A stretch of 32,358 bases of DNA from Burkholderiales bacterium (GTDB lineage: Bacteria > Pseudomonadota > Gammaproteobacteria > Burkholderiales > Thiobacteraceae): contig JAIMAL010000026.1 of NCBI GenBank assembly GCA_023511995.1, positions 1 through 32,358 of the forward strand. Reading direction: 5' to 3'. Below are positions 13,728 through 22,796 of the stretch, piece after piece. A program made the translations under genes and the position numbers. Every line of letters begins with the position of its first letter. Within the stretch, counting starts at the first letter, position 1. The notes beneath the pieces were generated by a model, which was not told where the DNA came from, searched no databases, and worked only from the letters and a program-made list of their open reading frames with translations.

Positions 13728-16559
13728 TCAGGTAAGGTTTGCCGCCAGCACGTCCCTGATTTCACCGGGATGATGGGCGACGGCCCAATGCCACTGCCCA
13801 AATCCCCCCTGCGCCGTCACCGCTTGCGTCCATTCGTCAAGATAGCGATGCTTCACGGCATCTTCCTCGCTTTCCCTGCCCTTTGTTTCCAGTACGAGCA
13901 TGGTCCCGTTGGCAAGGCGCACCAGAAAATCCGGCCGATACTTGCGTATCACGCCGCGATAGACATACAGGATCTCGAACCCCAGGTGATCATTTTTCGC
14001 CCATGCGGCCACGGATTCGCTATTGTCGAGCACAAAGGCCGCCGATGCCTCCCAGGTGCTGTCGTAAACGCACACGTTAATGTGCGACTTCTTGGTACGC
14101 TCGCAGGGCTTGCCGGTATACCAGGTGCGCGTCTCGGCCGTGGATCGGATAGGGTGGTCGCGGTCGAAGACCGGTGTGAGTCTCTCCGTATTCTCCTGCC
14201 GTACGGCCTCCCAGACGTGCTGGACGACTCGCGACATGTTGAGGGTGATGAGTAGCCGCCGGCGCAGTTCGTCCTGGTAGAAGAGGGGCGGCGAGATGGC
14301 GATCCGGTCGGAGCGGATAAATTGCTCGACGATCCGCACCAATTGCGCCAGCAAGACTTCGCGGCTCCCTTGCCAGGTGTGTTTCATCTGGTCGAAGACA
14401 TCCCGCGCGGTCTCGAAAATGATGCGCTGGGTGCGGAATTCCCGCGCCAGCCGTTCCAGTTCGATGCGCTCGATCTTTGTCACATCCGGCTTACCCGCGA
14501 TGATCGGCGCGAGCTCCGCTACCTGAGGCGTTTGGGAGGCGTCCAGCACCAGCGGACGCACCGCCGCCCAATCCAGCGCCAGCCTGGGTTGAAACACGCG
14601 CTCAATGCGCACGACGTTTGGCCAGCGAATCTCGTACTGCGCTTTGGCTGGATCGGGCTCGACGGCAGTCTTCGGCTGCGGCGGCGGAGGCGGGCCGCCC
14701 TCCCCTTCTTCATGAGGCAGGAAGGTGAAAGGCACGCCGAAGATGTTGACGTACTCGGGCTCGAGCAGGCCCGTCTCCTGGTTTAGATCGTAGGACGTGC
14801 GCCGCAGGCCTCGGCCTACCACCTGCTCGCACAGAAGCTGCGACGTGAAGGCCCGCAGCCCCATGATGTGCGTGACCGTCTTGGCATCCCACCCTTCGGA
14901 GAGCATGCCGACCGAAATGACATTTTGAATCTTTTCGCCGGGCTGTCCGGCCTTGCCCACCGTGTCCACGGTCTGACGCAGCAGTTCCGCCTGCTCGGTC
15001 TTGGTCAATTGACGTTCGGGTGGGGCTGTCTGCTCTGCTTCTGCTTCGTCATCAGGCTCCCTCTCCCCTTGGGAGAGGGTTGGGGTGAGGGCTTCTTCCT
15101 GCGCTTCGGCCTGGTCCAGCACTTTGGAGTCGATGTGCAGGATGCGCTCCGGGTCGCACAGCTCGTCAATGTGGATGCGCCTAGTATCAAACGCGTGCTT
15201 GATCCGCGCCGCCGTTTCCGTCCGGTTGCATACCGTGATCATCACCGGTGGGGTGCGCAGCCCGGCGGCCTGCCACGCCCTCAACGTCTCGCGCCAGTCG
15301 TAGCCCAACAAGTAGTAGGCATTCAGCACCAGATCGGGCAGCGGCTCATCGGGGTTGGCCCGCCGGTTCAGGTCGTCCTTCACATCCGGGTCGTTATAGA
15401 TGTGGTACAGGCGTGACTTGTAGGTTTGGGCGTTTGGCACGGCGTCGTCGCGGACCACCACCCGCGGGGTCTTCACCAAACCCGATTCGATGGCATCGTT
15501 CAAGCCAAAGTCGCTGACGATCCAGCCGAAGAGCGCCTCCTCGCTGCTTCGCTTACCCGAAGGCGTGAAAGGCGTGGCGGTAAAGTCATAGCAGGTGAGG
15601 ATGCCCCGTGTCCGCTGTAGTCGGTCCAGGCCGCCGATCCACACCGTCGCCTCCTCGGCACTGTCCTTGAGGTCGCGCTGACGAAGGTACTTGCCCTCGG
15701 CCTCCCAGTTCACGCGCCAAGCATGATGCGCCTCATCGTTGATCACAAGGAGATTGCGCGCATTGGCCATCTCTCCCAGCACCTCGCGGGTATAGGCTTC
15801 GTCGCTCTTCGCGCCCCGCTTGTCCACGGTCTTGCGCTTTTTCAGTTGCGCCTCGGATTCCCAGGCCAGGGCATGCCAGTTGCGCACCAGCACCTTTCCC
15901 TGACGCAGTTTGTCGAGCAGGCCTGATGGAACAATGTCGAACGCTTCGTAGTAATTGCCTTCGGCCGCGGGTTCCAGCACGGCCAGCCGCTTCTTCACCG
16001 TCAGTCCTGGGGCGATCACCAGCACGTTCTTGGAAAAGCGGGCATCCTGGGGATTTGCCACCTTGTTGAGGATGTGCCAGGCGATGGTCATGGCCATGAC
16101 GATGGTCTTGCCCGTACCGGTCGCCATCTTGCAGCATCGGCGAAGAAAATCCCCACCGTCCCCCGGAATCTCGATGCCCACGCGCTCCGCCGCCGGCGCC
16201 TCAATAAGCCAGATGAGCGTTTCCACCGCCTCCAACTGGCAGAAGAAAAACCGCCGTCGGTCGAATTCCTCCGGATCACGCCAATGCGCCAGCAGCCGCT
16301 TGGTGATGCTGGTGACCCCCGGATACCCGGCCTCGCGCCAGGCCTTGACCCGCGGGCGGATCTGGTTGACCAAGGGGATTTCGATAAAAATGCCCGGGTC
16401 ATCAAACGATTTCGATCCCGGCGTTGCCACCACGTACCCCGCCGGACGGCGGCCTTCAACGAGGTCGAAGGTGCGCGTCTCCCGGTCGTAGCGCCAATAC
16501 CGCTGCGGTTCCTCGTAGGGCGAGTTGATGATGAGGCGGTCGATGGTGGTGCGCGCCAT
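13728..16559 (-). CDS. res: Type III-like restriction endonuclease subunit, DEAD/DEAH helicase-nuclease (943 aa)
   Basis: This is a superfamily 2 helicase with Walker A MATGTGKT (~146-152), Walker B VINDEAHHAW, motif III TATPF, motif V/VI region SVGMLSEGWD followed by QVVGRGLRR, and a C-terminal PD-(D/E)xK nuclease core YRPDFLV...VLETKGRE near residue 895. It would translocate along and cut foreign DNA lacking Mod methylation. The opening IDRLIINSPYEEPQRYW recalls the group annotated as BPTD_3080-type restriction enzymes (from memory). The ATG at 16559 overlaps the mod stop (TGATG) after a GGAG site, so the pair is translationally coupled. An in-frame palindrome at 15057-15092 adds ALTPTLSQGERE to a linker. 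Confidence 0.92.
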   Translation of the reverse strand: MARTTIDRLIINSPYEEPQRYWRYDRETRTFDLVEGRRPAGYVVATPGSKSFDDPGIFIEIPLVNQIRPRVKAWREAGYPGVTSITKRLLAHWRDPEEFDRRRFFFCQLEAVETLIWLIEAPAAERVGIEIPGDGGDFLRRCCKMATGTGKTIVMAMTIAWHILNKVANPQDARFSKNVLVIAPGLTVKKRLAVLEPAAEGNYYEAFDIVPSGLLDKLRQGKVLVRNWHALAWESEAQLKKRKTVDKRGAKSDEAYTREVLGEMANARNLLVINDEAHHAWRVNWEAEGKYLRQRDLKDSAEEATVWIGGLDRLQRTRGILTCYDFTATPFTPSGKRSSEEALFGWIVSDFGLNDAIESGLVKTPRVVVRDDAVPNAQTYKSRLYHIYNDPDVKDDLNRRANPDEPLPDLVLNAYYLLGYDWRETLRAWQAAGLRTPPVMITVCNRTETAARIKHAFDTRRIHIDELCDPERILHIDSKVLDQAEAQEEALTPTLSQGEREPDDEAEAEQTAPPERQLTKTEQAELLRQTVDTVGKAGQPGEKIQNVISVGMLSEGWDAKTVTHIMGLRAFTSQLLCEQVVGRGLRRTSYDLNQETGLLEPEYVNIFGVPFTFLPHEEGEGGPPPPPQPKTAVEPDPAKAQYEIRWPNVVRIERVFQPRLALDWAAVRPLVLDASQTPQVAELAPIIAGKPDVTKIERIELERLAREFRTQRIIFETARDVFDQMKHTWQGSREVLLAQLVRIVEQFIRSDRIAISPPLFYQDELRRRLLITLNMSRVVQHVWEAVRQENTERLTPVFDRDHPIRSTAETRTWYTGKPCERTKKSHINVCVYDSTWEASAAFVLDNSESVAAWAKNDHLGFEILYVYRGVIRKYRPDFLVRLANGTMLVLETKGRESEEDAVKHRYLDEWTQAVTAQGGFGQWHWAVAHHPGEIRDVLAANLT
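15057..15092. repeat. REP-like palindrome inside res
   Basis: The unit CCCTCTCCCC-TT-GGGAGAGGG followed by TTGGGGTGAGGG lies within the res coding sequence. It keeps the frame and encodes the insert ALTPTLSQGERE between the helicase lobes, next to an acidic linker. Confidence 0.85.
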
Positions 16560-19489
16560 CACTCCAGCTCCATGACCTTCAGGCTCTCGATCCCCCGGTC
16601 GTCCACGATCTTGACCGCAATGCGCTTGTGTTCCCCCGCCTCGAAGGGGAGCGACACCGTGCCCCGGTAGGCCTCAATCAGCTCCTCGTCGATCTCCGCT
16701 TTGAGGTTCTTTGCGAGTTTCGCCCAACCCTCGTTGTCTCCCGCCATCGGGAAAAACACCTGCCGCGGATAGAGGCTGCGGCCGTCGTAGTCGGTGTCGA
16801 GTAGCCAGACAGCAATTCTGTCGGCACCGCCCGACTCCACCTGGCCGGTCTTGGTGTTGTAGTAATCGAAACCGTGCACCGAGACGCGGTACTGAACGCC
16901 CTCACCCTTACTCCCTCTCCCAGTGGGAGAGGGTTGGGGTGAGGGTACGATGCGCTCCACCTGCACATCCGGCTGGCCGATGAGCCAGAAGGATTCGTTG
17001 CTAGCGCGCTTTTTCTTGAGGTCGTCGGTCAAAAGGTCGGCGTTCATCTGAACCTTGAGGAACTGCATGCCCGCGAGTTCAGGCTTCATCTCGTCGATGT
17101 CCTTGGCCGCTTCCGGGTCGAACTGGAACGCGGCGAAGACCAAGAGCTTGGGCTTGGGAACCAGCGTGCGCGCTTCTTCCCAGGCGTGCTCCACCTGCCG
17201 CTGCTCCAGCGGCGCGTGTTCGGGGCCGAAGGAGACCACCACGCGCACCGGGTTATAAGCGGGAACATCCTCACGGACGGAATCTGCCCCTTCATCGCTG
17301 GGCCGCGTCTCGCCTTCGGCGTGCAGCCAGCGGCAGCCGGGCAACGGCTCGAGGCGCGCAAAGCGGATGTACTGCCCGTTCTTCCCACGAATGCCGGTGC
17401 GCAGCAGCTCCTCGCGCCATTCTGCCTGGCGCAGCGTCTCGCCGGAGCGGGCGATGGAAAGGTCTGCGGGCTGCGGCTTGTGTTCCAGGATTTCATCAAC
17501 CGATTTGACTACCGGTGCCGGTACCGCCTCGACGGTAAACGGGCCGGTAACGCGCACCTTCTTGCGGTCCACGTAGGGCTGGTCGTAAAGGGTCTCCTGC
17601 GGCGCATGGCGGGCGATGGCAGCATCGATTTCCTTTTGCAGCGCGCGGCGGGCGGCGTGGAAGGCCTCGAAGGCGTCGCGGGCCTGCACCGGCCAGTCGG
17701 CAGGGAACTCAAAAGGCACTTCCCATTCGACCAGCTCATTGGCTGGGACGATCTGCCCGCTGGGCATGGTGAAGGTCTGACCGTCAGGGGCGGCAAAATC
17801 CACGAAATGTCCCGCGCGCCCGCCGGTGGTGACTTTGAAACGGGGATAGCCCTCACCCCCGGCCCCTCTCCCGGCGGGAGAGGGGTGTTTCAGCGCGGCG
17901 TTGAGCTCCGCCAGAGCCTTTTCCACCGCTGGGTGCATTCGGGCGTAGATGCCGTCGATCTCCGGGTTGTTGGCGATGGACTTAAGCGTGACGTGCGGCA
18001 CGGTTTTGTACTTGAAGCCGGAGCCGACACCCTCTTCGGGGTGCGCCAGCTCGTAATAGTCGAAGACCGCGGTCATCAGCCGCTGGCGGGCAAGCGTGAT
18101 GGCCACGCGCGAGGTATCGCAGGTGATCCAACGCCGGCCCCACTGCTCGGCCACGTAGGCGGTGGTGCCGCTGCCACAGGTGGGATCGAAGACCAAATCG
18201 CCCGGGTCGGTGGTCATGAGGAGGCAACGCTCACAAACAGTTGTGTTTGTTTGCACTACATAAACCATATTGCGTTCGCCCATCGTGTCCGACCATACAT
18301 CCTGTAGCTCACGAACAGGAAAGTCTTCAAAGAAGCGGACATACCGCAGTGTCTTGCCCTCGGCGCTCAGCCTGCCTGCCATGTCGAGTTTCCTGAGCCC
18401 GTTCTCGTTTGTTTTCCATCTCTGAACGAACTCCTTGCCACTAAATTCAAAAGGAAAGGTGGGGTTAGCCGATTCGAGGGATGTTGTTGAATAGAGTCTG
18501 CCTTCGGGCGTGTTCATCAAACTTTTTCGCTCATCGGGCGTCAAAGACCGCCGTTCGCCGTCTCGTAGCTCAATGTGCGTGTATTCGCTTGGATTCGATG
18601 AACGGGGCAAGTAAAGCGGCCGAAATTTTGCGAGAGCTCGGTCTTTCGCATACCAGATCAGAAAATCGCATGTCCGGGGAAGGAAACCTTGAACCAGGCC
18701 CCCCGTCTTCTGGAAGATTACCAAACGTACGAAATTCGCTTCCCCAAACACCTCATCCATCAGCTCCCGCACGTGGTGGACGTTCTCATCTGAGATCTGC
18801 ACGAAGATGCTGCCGGATTCATGCAGCAGTTCCCGCGCCAGCAGCAGCCGGTCGCGCAGGTAGGTGAGGTAGGAGTGGATGCCCAGCTCCCAGGTATCGC
18901 GGAAGGCGCGGATCTGCTCGGGTTCTGAAGTCAAATCCTCGTCCTTGCCGTCCTTCACGTCGCGCTTGTTAACGAAGGGCTGGAAGTTGGAGCCGTATTT
19001 GATGCCGTAGGGCGGGTCGATGTAGATCATCTGCACCTTGCCGGCCATGCCTTCTTTTTCGAGCAGCGAGTTCATCACCAAGAGCGAATCCCCGGCAATC
19101 AGCCGGTTCGTCCAGCCGTGCTTGTGCCGGTAGAACTCGATCGCGTTGCGCAGCGGCTCTTTACGTTCCTTTTCGAAGAGACCGAGCTGAAGCGCCTGGC
19201 CGTTGCCGTTTCGCTTACGCACTGCCTTGATGATCGTGCGCGGTTCGATGAGCTCGTGCACGTGCAGGGAGACCGTCGGCACTTCAAACGACGTGTGCTC
19301 CGCCTTGCCCGCCCAAATGAGCTGCGGATCGAGGTGGGGATCGTAGGCGTAGCGTTTTTTCTTCTGCCCCGCGTCGGGGTCGGTGTCGGGTGTCACCAGC
19401 CCTACGGGGGGATTATTGAGGCGCGCCTTGTCCTTGTGCTCGTAGGTTTCGATGGGGCGCTTGGATGGAGTTTCGCGTTTTTTTGCCAT
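16559..19489 (-). CDS. mod: Type III-like DNA adenine methyltransferase (976 aa)
   Basis: This is a beta-class N6-adenine methyltransferase: catalytic motif IV DPPYGIKYGS at ~158-167 precedes the AdoMet-binding motif I DPTCGSGTTAYVAE at ~435-448. A target-recognition region lies between them and a long C-terminal half follows. It methylates one strand of its recognition site and protects host DNA; with Res it forms a type III-like complex. The ATG at 19489 (MAKKRETPSKRP) has AGGA upstream; an in-frame ATG 42 bp earlier is less likely. Two REP-like palindromes at 16899 and 17850 are translated in frame as PSPQPSPTGRGS and HPSPAGRGAGGEG. It is longer than typical Mod proteins. A 7-A tract lies in codons 2-4. 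Confidence 0.93.
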   Translation of the reverse strand: MAKKRETPSKRPIETYEHKDKARLNNPPVGLVTPDTDPDAGQKKKRYAYDPHLDPQLIWAGKAEHTSFEVPTVSLHVHELIEPRTIIKAVRKRNGNGQALQLGLFEKERKEPLRNAIEFYRHKHGWTNRLIAGDSLLVMNSLLEKEGMAGKVQMIYIDPPYGIKYGSNFQPFVNKRDVKDGKDEDLTSEPEQIRAFRDTWELGIHSYLTYLRDRLLLARELLHESGSIFVQISDENVHHVRELMDEVFGEANFVRLVIFQKTGGLVQGFLPRTCDFLIWYAKDRALAKFRPLYLPRSSNPSEYTHIELRDGERRSLTPDERKSLMNTPEGRLYSTTSLESANPTFPFEFSGKEFVQRWKTNENGLRKLDMAGRLSAEGKTLRYVRFFEDFPVRELQDVWSDTMGERNMVYVVQTNTTVCERCLLMTTDPGDLVFDPTCGSGTTAYVAEQWGRRWITCDTSRVAITLARQRLMTAVFDYYELAHPEEGVGSGFKYKTVPHVTLKSIANNPEIDGIYARMHPAVEKALAELNAALKHPSPAGRGAGGEGYPRFKVTTGGRAGHFVDFAAPDGQTFTMPSGQIVPANELVEWEVPFEFPADWPVQARDAFEAFHAARRALQKEIDAAIARHAPQETLYDQPYVDRKKVRVTGPFTVEAVPAPVVKSVDEILEHKPQPADLSIARSGETLRQAEWREELLRTGIRGKNGQYIRFARLEPLPGCRWLHAEGETRPSDEGADSVREDVPAYNPVRVVVSFGPEHAPLEQRQVEHAWEEARTLVPKPKLLVFAAFQFDPEAAKDIDEMKPELAGMQFLKVQMNADLLTDDLKKKRASNESFWLIGQPDVQVERIVPSPQPSPTGRGSKGEGVQYRVSVHGFDYYNTKTGQVESGGADRIAVWLLDTDYDGRSLYPRQVFFPMAGDNEGWAKLAKNLKAEIDEELIEAYRGTVSLPFEAGEHKRIAVKIVDDRGIESLKVMELE
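16899..16946. repeat. REP-like palindrome inside mod, copy 1
   Basis: CCCTCACCCTTACTCCCTC is followed by the inverted arm GGGAGAGGGTTGGGGTGAGGG. It is inserted in frame and encodes PSPQPSPTGRGSKGEG in the C-terminal part of Mod. Confidence 0.85.
17850..17887. repeat. REP-like palindrome inside mod, copy 2
   Basis: CCCTCACCCCCGGCCCCTC is followed by CCCGGCGGGAGAGGGG, in frame, encoding HPSPAGRGAGGEG. The sequence is nearly the same as the doublet at 6172, about 11 kb away. Confidence 0.88.
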
Positions 19490-19522
19490 GGCGTCCTGTC
19501 CCACTTTGCTTGCCGGCACAGC

Positions 19523-19579
19523 CCTGATCACACCACCTCGACCTTCGCCTCACCCGCTTCGAGGGTGCCGATTTCGGCG
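19523..19579. repeat. selD 3' end (direct repeat, intact-gene copy)
   Basis: This is the functional copy of the 57-bp repeat, containing the last 17 codons and stop of selD. With 13337-13393 it brackets the mod-res cassette (about 6.1 kb). Confidence 0.92.
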
Positions 19580-20565
19580 GCGGTGAAGCCCTCGCGGGCG
19601 AAGGTGGCCAGCACGTCTGCCACCGCTTCCGCAGCGCAGGCCGCGAGCAACCCCCCGCTCGTTTGCGGATCACAGAGGATTTTGCGCTGCCACTCCGCAA
19701 AGCCGTGGGGCAGACGGACCTCGTGGCCGTAGCTTGCCCAGTTGCGATCCGCCGCACCGGGGGCAAAGCCCGCCATCACCAGCGCTGCCACGCCGGGCAG
19801 AATGGGCACGCGCGCCCACTCCACCCGCGCCGCCAGGCGGGAACCCCGGCAGATTTCCAGGAGGTGTCCGAGAAGGCCAAAGCCGGTGACATCGGTCATG
19901 GCGTGCACCCCCGGCATTTCCGCAAGCAACGTCCCCGGCGTGTTGAGCTGGGTGGTGGTGGCGACCATTTGCCCGTAGGCGTCAGGCGCAAGCCGTCCCT
20001 TCTTGAGGGCGGCACTCATGATGCCCACCCCCAGGGGCTTGCCCAGAATGAGATGGTCGCCGGCCTTCGCCTGATCGTTGCGCTTCACCTGCGCGGGGTG
20101 GATGACGCCCAGGGCAGCAAGGCCGTAGATGGGTTCCGGCGCGTCGATGGAGTGTCCGCCGGCGATGGGAATGCCCGCCGCGGCGCACACGCTGCTGCCA
20201 CCCTCGAGGATGCGCCGGATCACCTCCACCGGCAGTTTGTCCACCGGCATGCCCACCACGGCCAGGGCAAGGATAGGCCGCGCGCCCATGGCGTAGATGT
20301 CGGAAAGGGCGTTGGTGGCGGCGATGCGGCCGAAATCGTAGGGGTCATCGACGATGGGCATGAAAAAATCGGTGGTGGCAACGATGGCCTGGCTGTCGTT
20401 GAGGCGGTAGACCGCCGCATCGTCGCTGGTCTCGCTGCCGACGAGGAGGTCCGGAAAGGCAGCGGCCTTGGAAACCTCACCAAGGATCTGGGACAGCAGC
20501 GCCGGCGCGATCTTGCAGCCGCAGCCGCCCCCGTGGGAATACTGGGTCAGTTTGATTTCGCTCAT
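19528..20565 (-). CDS. selD: Selenide, water dikinase (345 aa)
   Basis: The enzyme makes selenophosphate from selenide and ATP, the selenium donor for 2-selenouridine in tRNA and for selenocysteine. The glycine-rich N-terminus HGGGCGCKI (residues 11-19) holds the catalytic Cys15/Cys17 and Lys18; it is the cysteine form, with no in-frame TGA. Further hallmarks are the DDAAVYRL segment, GGHSID and a C-terminal DPQTSGGLL. The length is normal for the family. ATG at 20565 has only a weak ribosome binding site. It is divergent from mnmH, its functional partner. No selA or selB is in the window. The 3' end is duplicated beyond the mod-res cassette. Confidence 0.96.
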   Translation of the reverse strand: MSEIKLTQYSHGGGCGCKIAPALLSQILGEVSKAAAFPDLLVGSETSDDAAVYRLNDSQAIVATTDFFMPIVDDPYDFGRIAATNALSDIYAMGARPILALAVVGMPVDKLPVEVIRRILEGGSSVCAAAGIPIAGGHSIDAPEPIYGLAALGVIHPAQVKRNDQAKAGDHLILGKPLGVGIMSAALKKGRLAPDAYGQMVATTTQLNTPGTLLAEMPGVHAMTDVTGFGLLGHLLEICRGSRLAARVEWARVPILPGVAALVMAGFAPGAADRNWASYGHEVRLPHGFAEWQRKILCDPQTSGGLLAACAAEAVADVLATFAREGFTAAEIGTLEAGEAKVEVV

Positions 20566-20656
20566 GGGTGGGTGAACAGGACGCTCAGGGAAAGGACCGG
20601 TCCCTGGCCGGCGGGGTACAATATTTATTTTCGCCGCGGCCGGACCAGAAGGGGCC
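20566..20656. promoter_or_regulatory. selD-mnmH divergent promoter region
   Basis: This 91-bp gap contains TACAAT at about 20617, a fair -10 for mnmH, within an AT-rich core TACAATATTTATTTT. A 12-bp palindrome GGGACCGGTCCC-like (AGGACCGGTCCCT near 20595) lies upstream and could be an operator. An AGAAGGGG ribosome binding site precedes mnmH. Confidence 0.4.
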
Positions 20657-21739
20657 ATGACAGGCATCGTTACCGTAGCACAGCTCACCACCTTTGACGA
20701 GATCATCGACGTGCGCACGCCGTCGGAATTCGCCGAGGACCACGTCCCCGGCGCGGTGAACCTGCCGGTCCTCTATGACGCGGAGCGCGCCCATGTGGGT
20801 ACCCTCTACAAACAGGCCTCGCCCTTCGTGGCGAAACGGGTAGGGGCGGCACTCGTCTCCCGCAACATCGCCGAGCATCTGGAAAAGCGTTTGATGGACA
20901 AGCCGCGGGAGTGGCGTCCCCTCGTCTACTGCTGGCGGGGCGGCAAGCGCAGCGGCGCCATGGCCCACATCCTGGGCGAGATCGGCTGGAAGGTGGCGCG
21001 CCTGGAAGGGGGTTACAAGGCCTACCGACGTCATGTGATCGAGGCCCTCGCCAGCCTGCCGCAGCGGTTTTCCTTCCATGTCATCTGCGGCCCCACCGGT
21101 TCGGGCAAAAGCCGTCTGCTGGCGGCCCTGGCGCGGCAGGGGGCGCAGGTGCTGGACCTGGAGGCACTCGCCGCCCATCGCGGCTCCGTTCTGGGTAGCC
21201 TCCCCGACCAGCCCCAGCCCGGCCAGAAATGGTTTGAAAGCCAGATCTGGGCGGCACTCAACCGCTTCGATGCGGCCGCGCCGGTGTTCGTCGAGGGGGA
21301 GAGCAAAAAGATTGGCAATCTGCGCGTGCCCGAGGCCATCATCCAGCGCATGTGGCAAGCGGGCCGCGTCATCCGCCTGGAGCCCCCCATCGCGCAACGG
21401 GTGGCGCTTTTGCAGGAGGAATACCGGCACTTCCTCGCCGAGCCCGAAATGCTGCTCGCACGCTTAGCCTGCCTGCGGGAGCTACACGGGGAAAAAAGAA
21501 TCGCAGCCTGGAAGGCCCTCGCCGGCGCCGGACGTTGGGACGAGCTGGTGCTCGACCTTCTGGAAAAACACTACGACCCGACTTACGCGCGTTCCATGGC
21601 CCGCCACTATCCAGCGCTCGATGAGGCCCCCCGTTTCGCGCCGGAGGACATTTCGCCGGCCGCCTTCGAGGCGCTCGCCCGCCAGATCCTGGCCGAAAAT
21701 GGATACGCTCATCTTGAATCGCGCGCTGGCGGCCGTTAG
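20657..21739 (+). CDS. mnmH: tRNA 2-selenouridine synthase (360 aa)
   Basis: MnmH (SelU, YbbB) replaces sulfur by selenium at the wobble 2-thiouridine of tRNAs for Lys, Glu and Gln, using selenophosphate from SelD, through a geranylated intermediate. The N-terminal rhodanese domain has the catalytic loop with Cys92 (VYCWRGGKRSG). The C-terminal half has a P-loop GPTGSGKS at 145-152 and the family's tail region. The length matches E. coli YbbB. The divergent pairing with selD makes functional linkage clear. The frame has a good ribosome binding site and natural ends. Confidence 0.96.
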   Translation: MTGIVTVAQLTTFDEIIDVRTPSEFAEDHVPGAVNLPVLYDAERAHVGTLYKQASPFVAKRVGAALVSRNIAEHLEKRLMDKPREWRPLVYCWRGGKRSGAMAHILGEIGWKVARLEGGYKAYRRHVIEALASLPQRFSFHVICGPTGSGKSRLLAALARQGAQVLDLEALAAHRGSVLGSLPDQPQPGQKWFESQIWAALNRFDAAAPVFVEGESKKIGNLRVPEAIIQRMWQAGRVIRLEPPIAQRVALLQEEYRHFLAEPEMLLARLACLRELHGEKRIAAWKALAGAGRWDELVLDLLEKHYDPTYARSMARHYPALDEAPRFAPEDISPAAFEALARQILAENGYAHLESRAGGR

Positions 21740-21777
21740 GCTATAGTCACGTTTGTCTTTCATTCAGGAGTCGAAAC

Positions 21778-22209
21778 ATGAGCATCACCTGGGTCGTCGT
21801 CGCCAACGCCAGCGTGGCCCGTATCTACGAGCGCAACAAGGGACTGCACCTCATCACCGAGCTCCAACATCCGGAAAGTCGCATGAAACGGGCCGACCTG
21901 GTGACCGACCGCCCCGGCTACATGCAAAGCGTGGGTAACGGCCATGGCTCGCGTCAGCCTGCCACCGATCCCAAGACCCACGAGGCCGAGGAATTTGCCC
22001 TGGAAGTCGCCAAGCTGCTGGACCACGAACGGGCGGCAGGCAAGTTCCAGCGGCTGGTGCTGGTCGCCTCCACCCCGTTCATGGGCATGCTCAAGCAGCG
22101 GCTCCATGCGCAGACGGCGGAGCTCGTCACCGACACCATCGAGAAGGACTACACCAAAACGCCGGAAAGGGAGATCTACGAGCGGCTGCGGGAGCAGATT
22201 GTCATCTGA
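21778..22209 (+). CDS. Host-attachment family protein (143 aa)
   Basis: The start MSITWVVVANASVARIYERN and the later LVLVASTPFMGMLKQRL fit the family described as proteins required for attachment to host cells (PF10116, named from a plant-associated bacterium). The fold is probably RNase H/eRF1-like, cytosolic, with no signal peptide. The biochemical role is unknown and the family occurs in many free-living Proteobacteria. CAGGAG lies 7 bp before ATG. It stands alone after mnmH with a short 38-bp gap. Confidence 0.85.
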   Translation: MSITWVVVANASVARIYERNKGLHLITELQHPESRMKRADLVTDRPGYMQSVGNGHGSRQPATDPKTHEAEEFALEVAKLLDHERAAGKFQRLVLVASTPFMGMLKQRLHAQTAELVTDTIEKDYTKTPEREIYERLREQIVI

Positions 22210-22232
22210 TCCACGACCCCACGCCTTGCCGC

Positions 22233-22257
22233 ACAAAAATACCCGCCCCAGGCGGGT
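22233..22257 (-). terminator. Rho-independent terminator of the ispD-ispF-thpR operon
   Basis: A 7-bp GC-rich stem ACCCGCC/GGCGGGT with a 3-base loop (22241-22257) starts at the thpR stop. Read on the minus strand it is followed by ATTTTTG. The host-attachment gene converges from the other side, where no T tract follows the stem. Confidence 0.75.
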
Positions 22258-22796
22258 CAATCGACGCCGGCCTTTGCCGCAAGGGGCCAGACGCCAAGCC
22301 TTTCGTAGCTCGCGCCGTGGCTTGACAGGGTGGAGGCGACCAGCACGAACTGCCGCACCGGCCAGGCGATATCCACCGCCGGCAGGCTCACCCCGTCGCA
22401 GCGGGCGCGGCGCAGCAGGGTGAGGTGGGGCACGTAGGGCCGCGTCTCCAGGCGGAAGCCCCGCGCGGCGAGCCGGCTGGCAAGCTCCCCCGCCAGGTCG
22501 AAGAGGGTGCGCGGCGGGTTGCCGGGGGCGATCCAGGCGATGCCCTTGGCGGGCCAGAAGCCCAGATCAGTAAGGCGCAGCTCGAAACCGGGAAGCTGCA
22601 CCTCCTCCGCCGCGCCGCGCACTTTTCCGATCTCTTCCTCCGCCACCTGGCCGAGGAAGACCAGGGTGAGGTGGAGGTTGTCGAAGGGGGTGGCCCTGCC
22701 GCCGCAGGATTGGCGCACCTTGAGGCTCAGTTCCGCAAGCTGCCGGCGCACCGGCTCCTCTGGCCAGAGGGCGAAGAAAAGCCGCATCCGCCTCAT
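22257..22796 (-). CDS. thpR: RNA 2',3'-cyclic phosphodiesterase / 2'-5' RNA ligase family (179 aa)
   Basis: This is a two-histidine phosphoesterase with both catalytic HxTL motifs, HLTL at ~42-45 ([12 protein letters not shown]) and HLTL at ~124-127 ([10 protein letters not shown]). The family opens 2',3'-cyclic phosphates and can ligate 2'-5' RNA in vitro; the cellular substrate is uncertain. ATG 22796 overlaps the ispF stop as ATGA; ATG 22787 (MRLFFALWP) is an equally family-like start. It is the last gene of the isoprenoid operon, followed by a terminator. Confidence 0.9.
   Translation of the reverse strand: MRRMRLFFALWPEEPVRRQLAELSLKVRQSCGGRATPFDNLHLTLVFLGQVAEEEIGKVRGAAEEVQLPGFELRLTDLGFWPAKGIAWIAPGNPPRTLFDLAGELASRLAARGFRLETRPYVPHLTLLRRARCDGVSLPAVDIAWPVRQFVLVASTLSSHGASYERLGVWPLAAKAGVD

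Noticed and set aside
19470-19489. Phase-variable A tract at the start of mod
   Set aside because: Seven A in codons 2-4 is short for phase variation and can arise from AAA lysine codons; no length heterogeneity can be seen here.
20505-20540. Selenocysteine in SelD
   Set aside because: The active-site positions are plain cysteine codons and no in-frame TGA is present.
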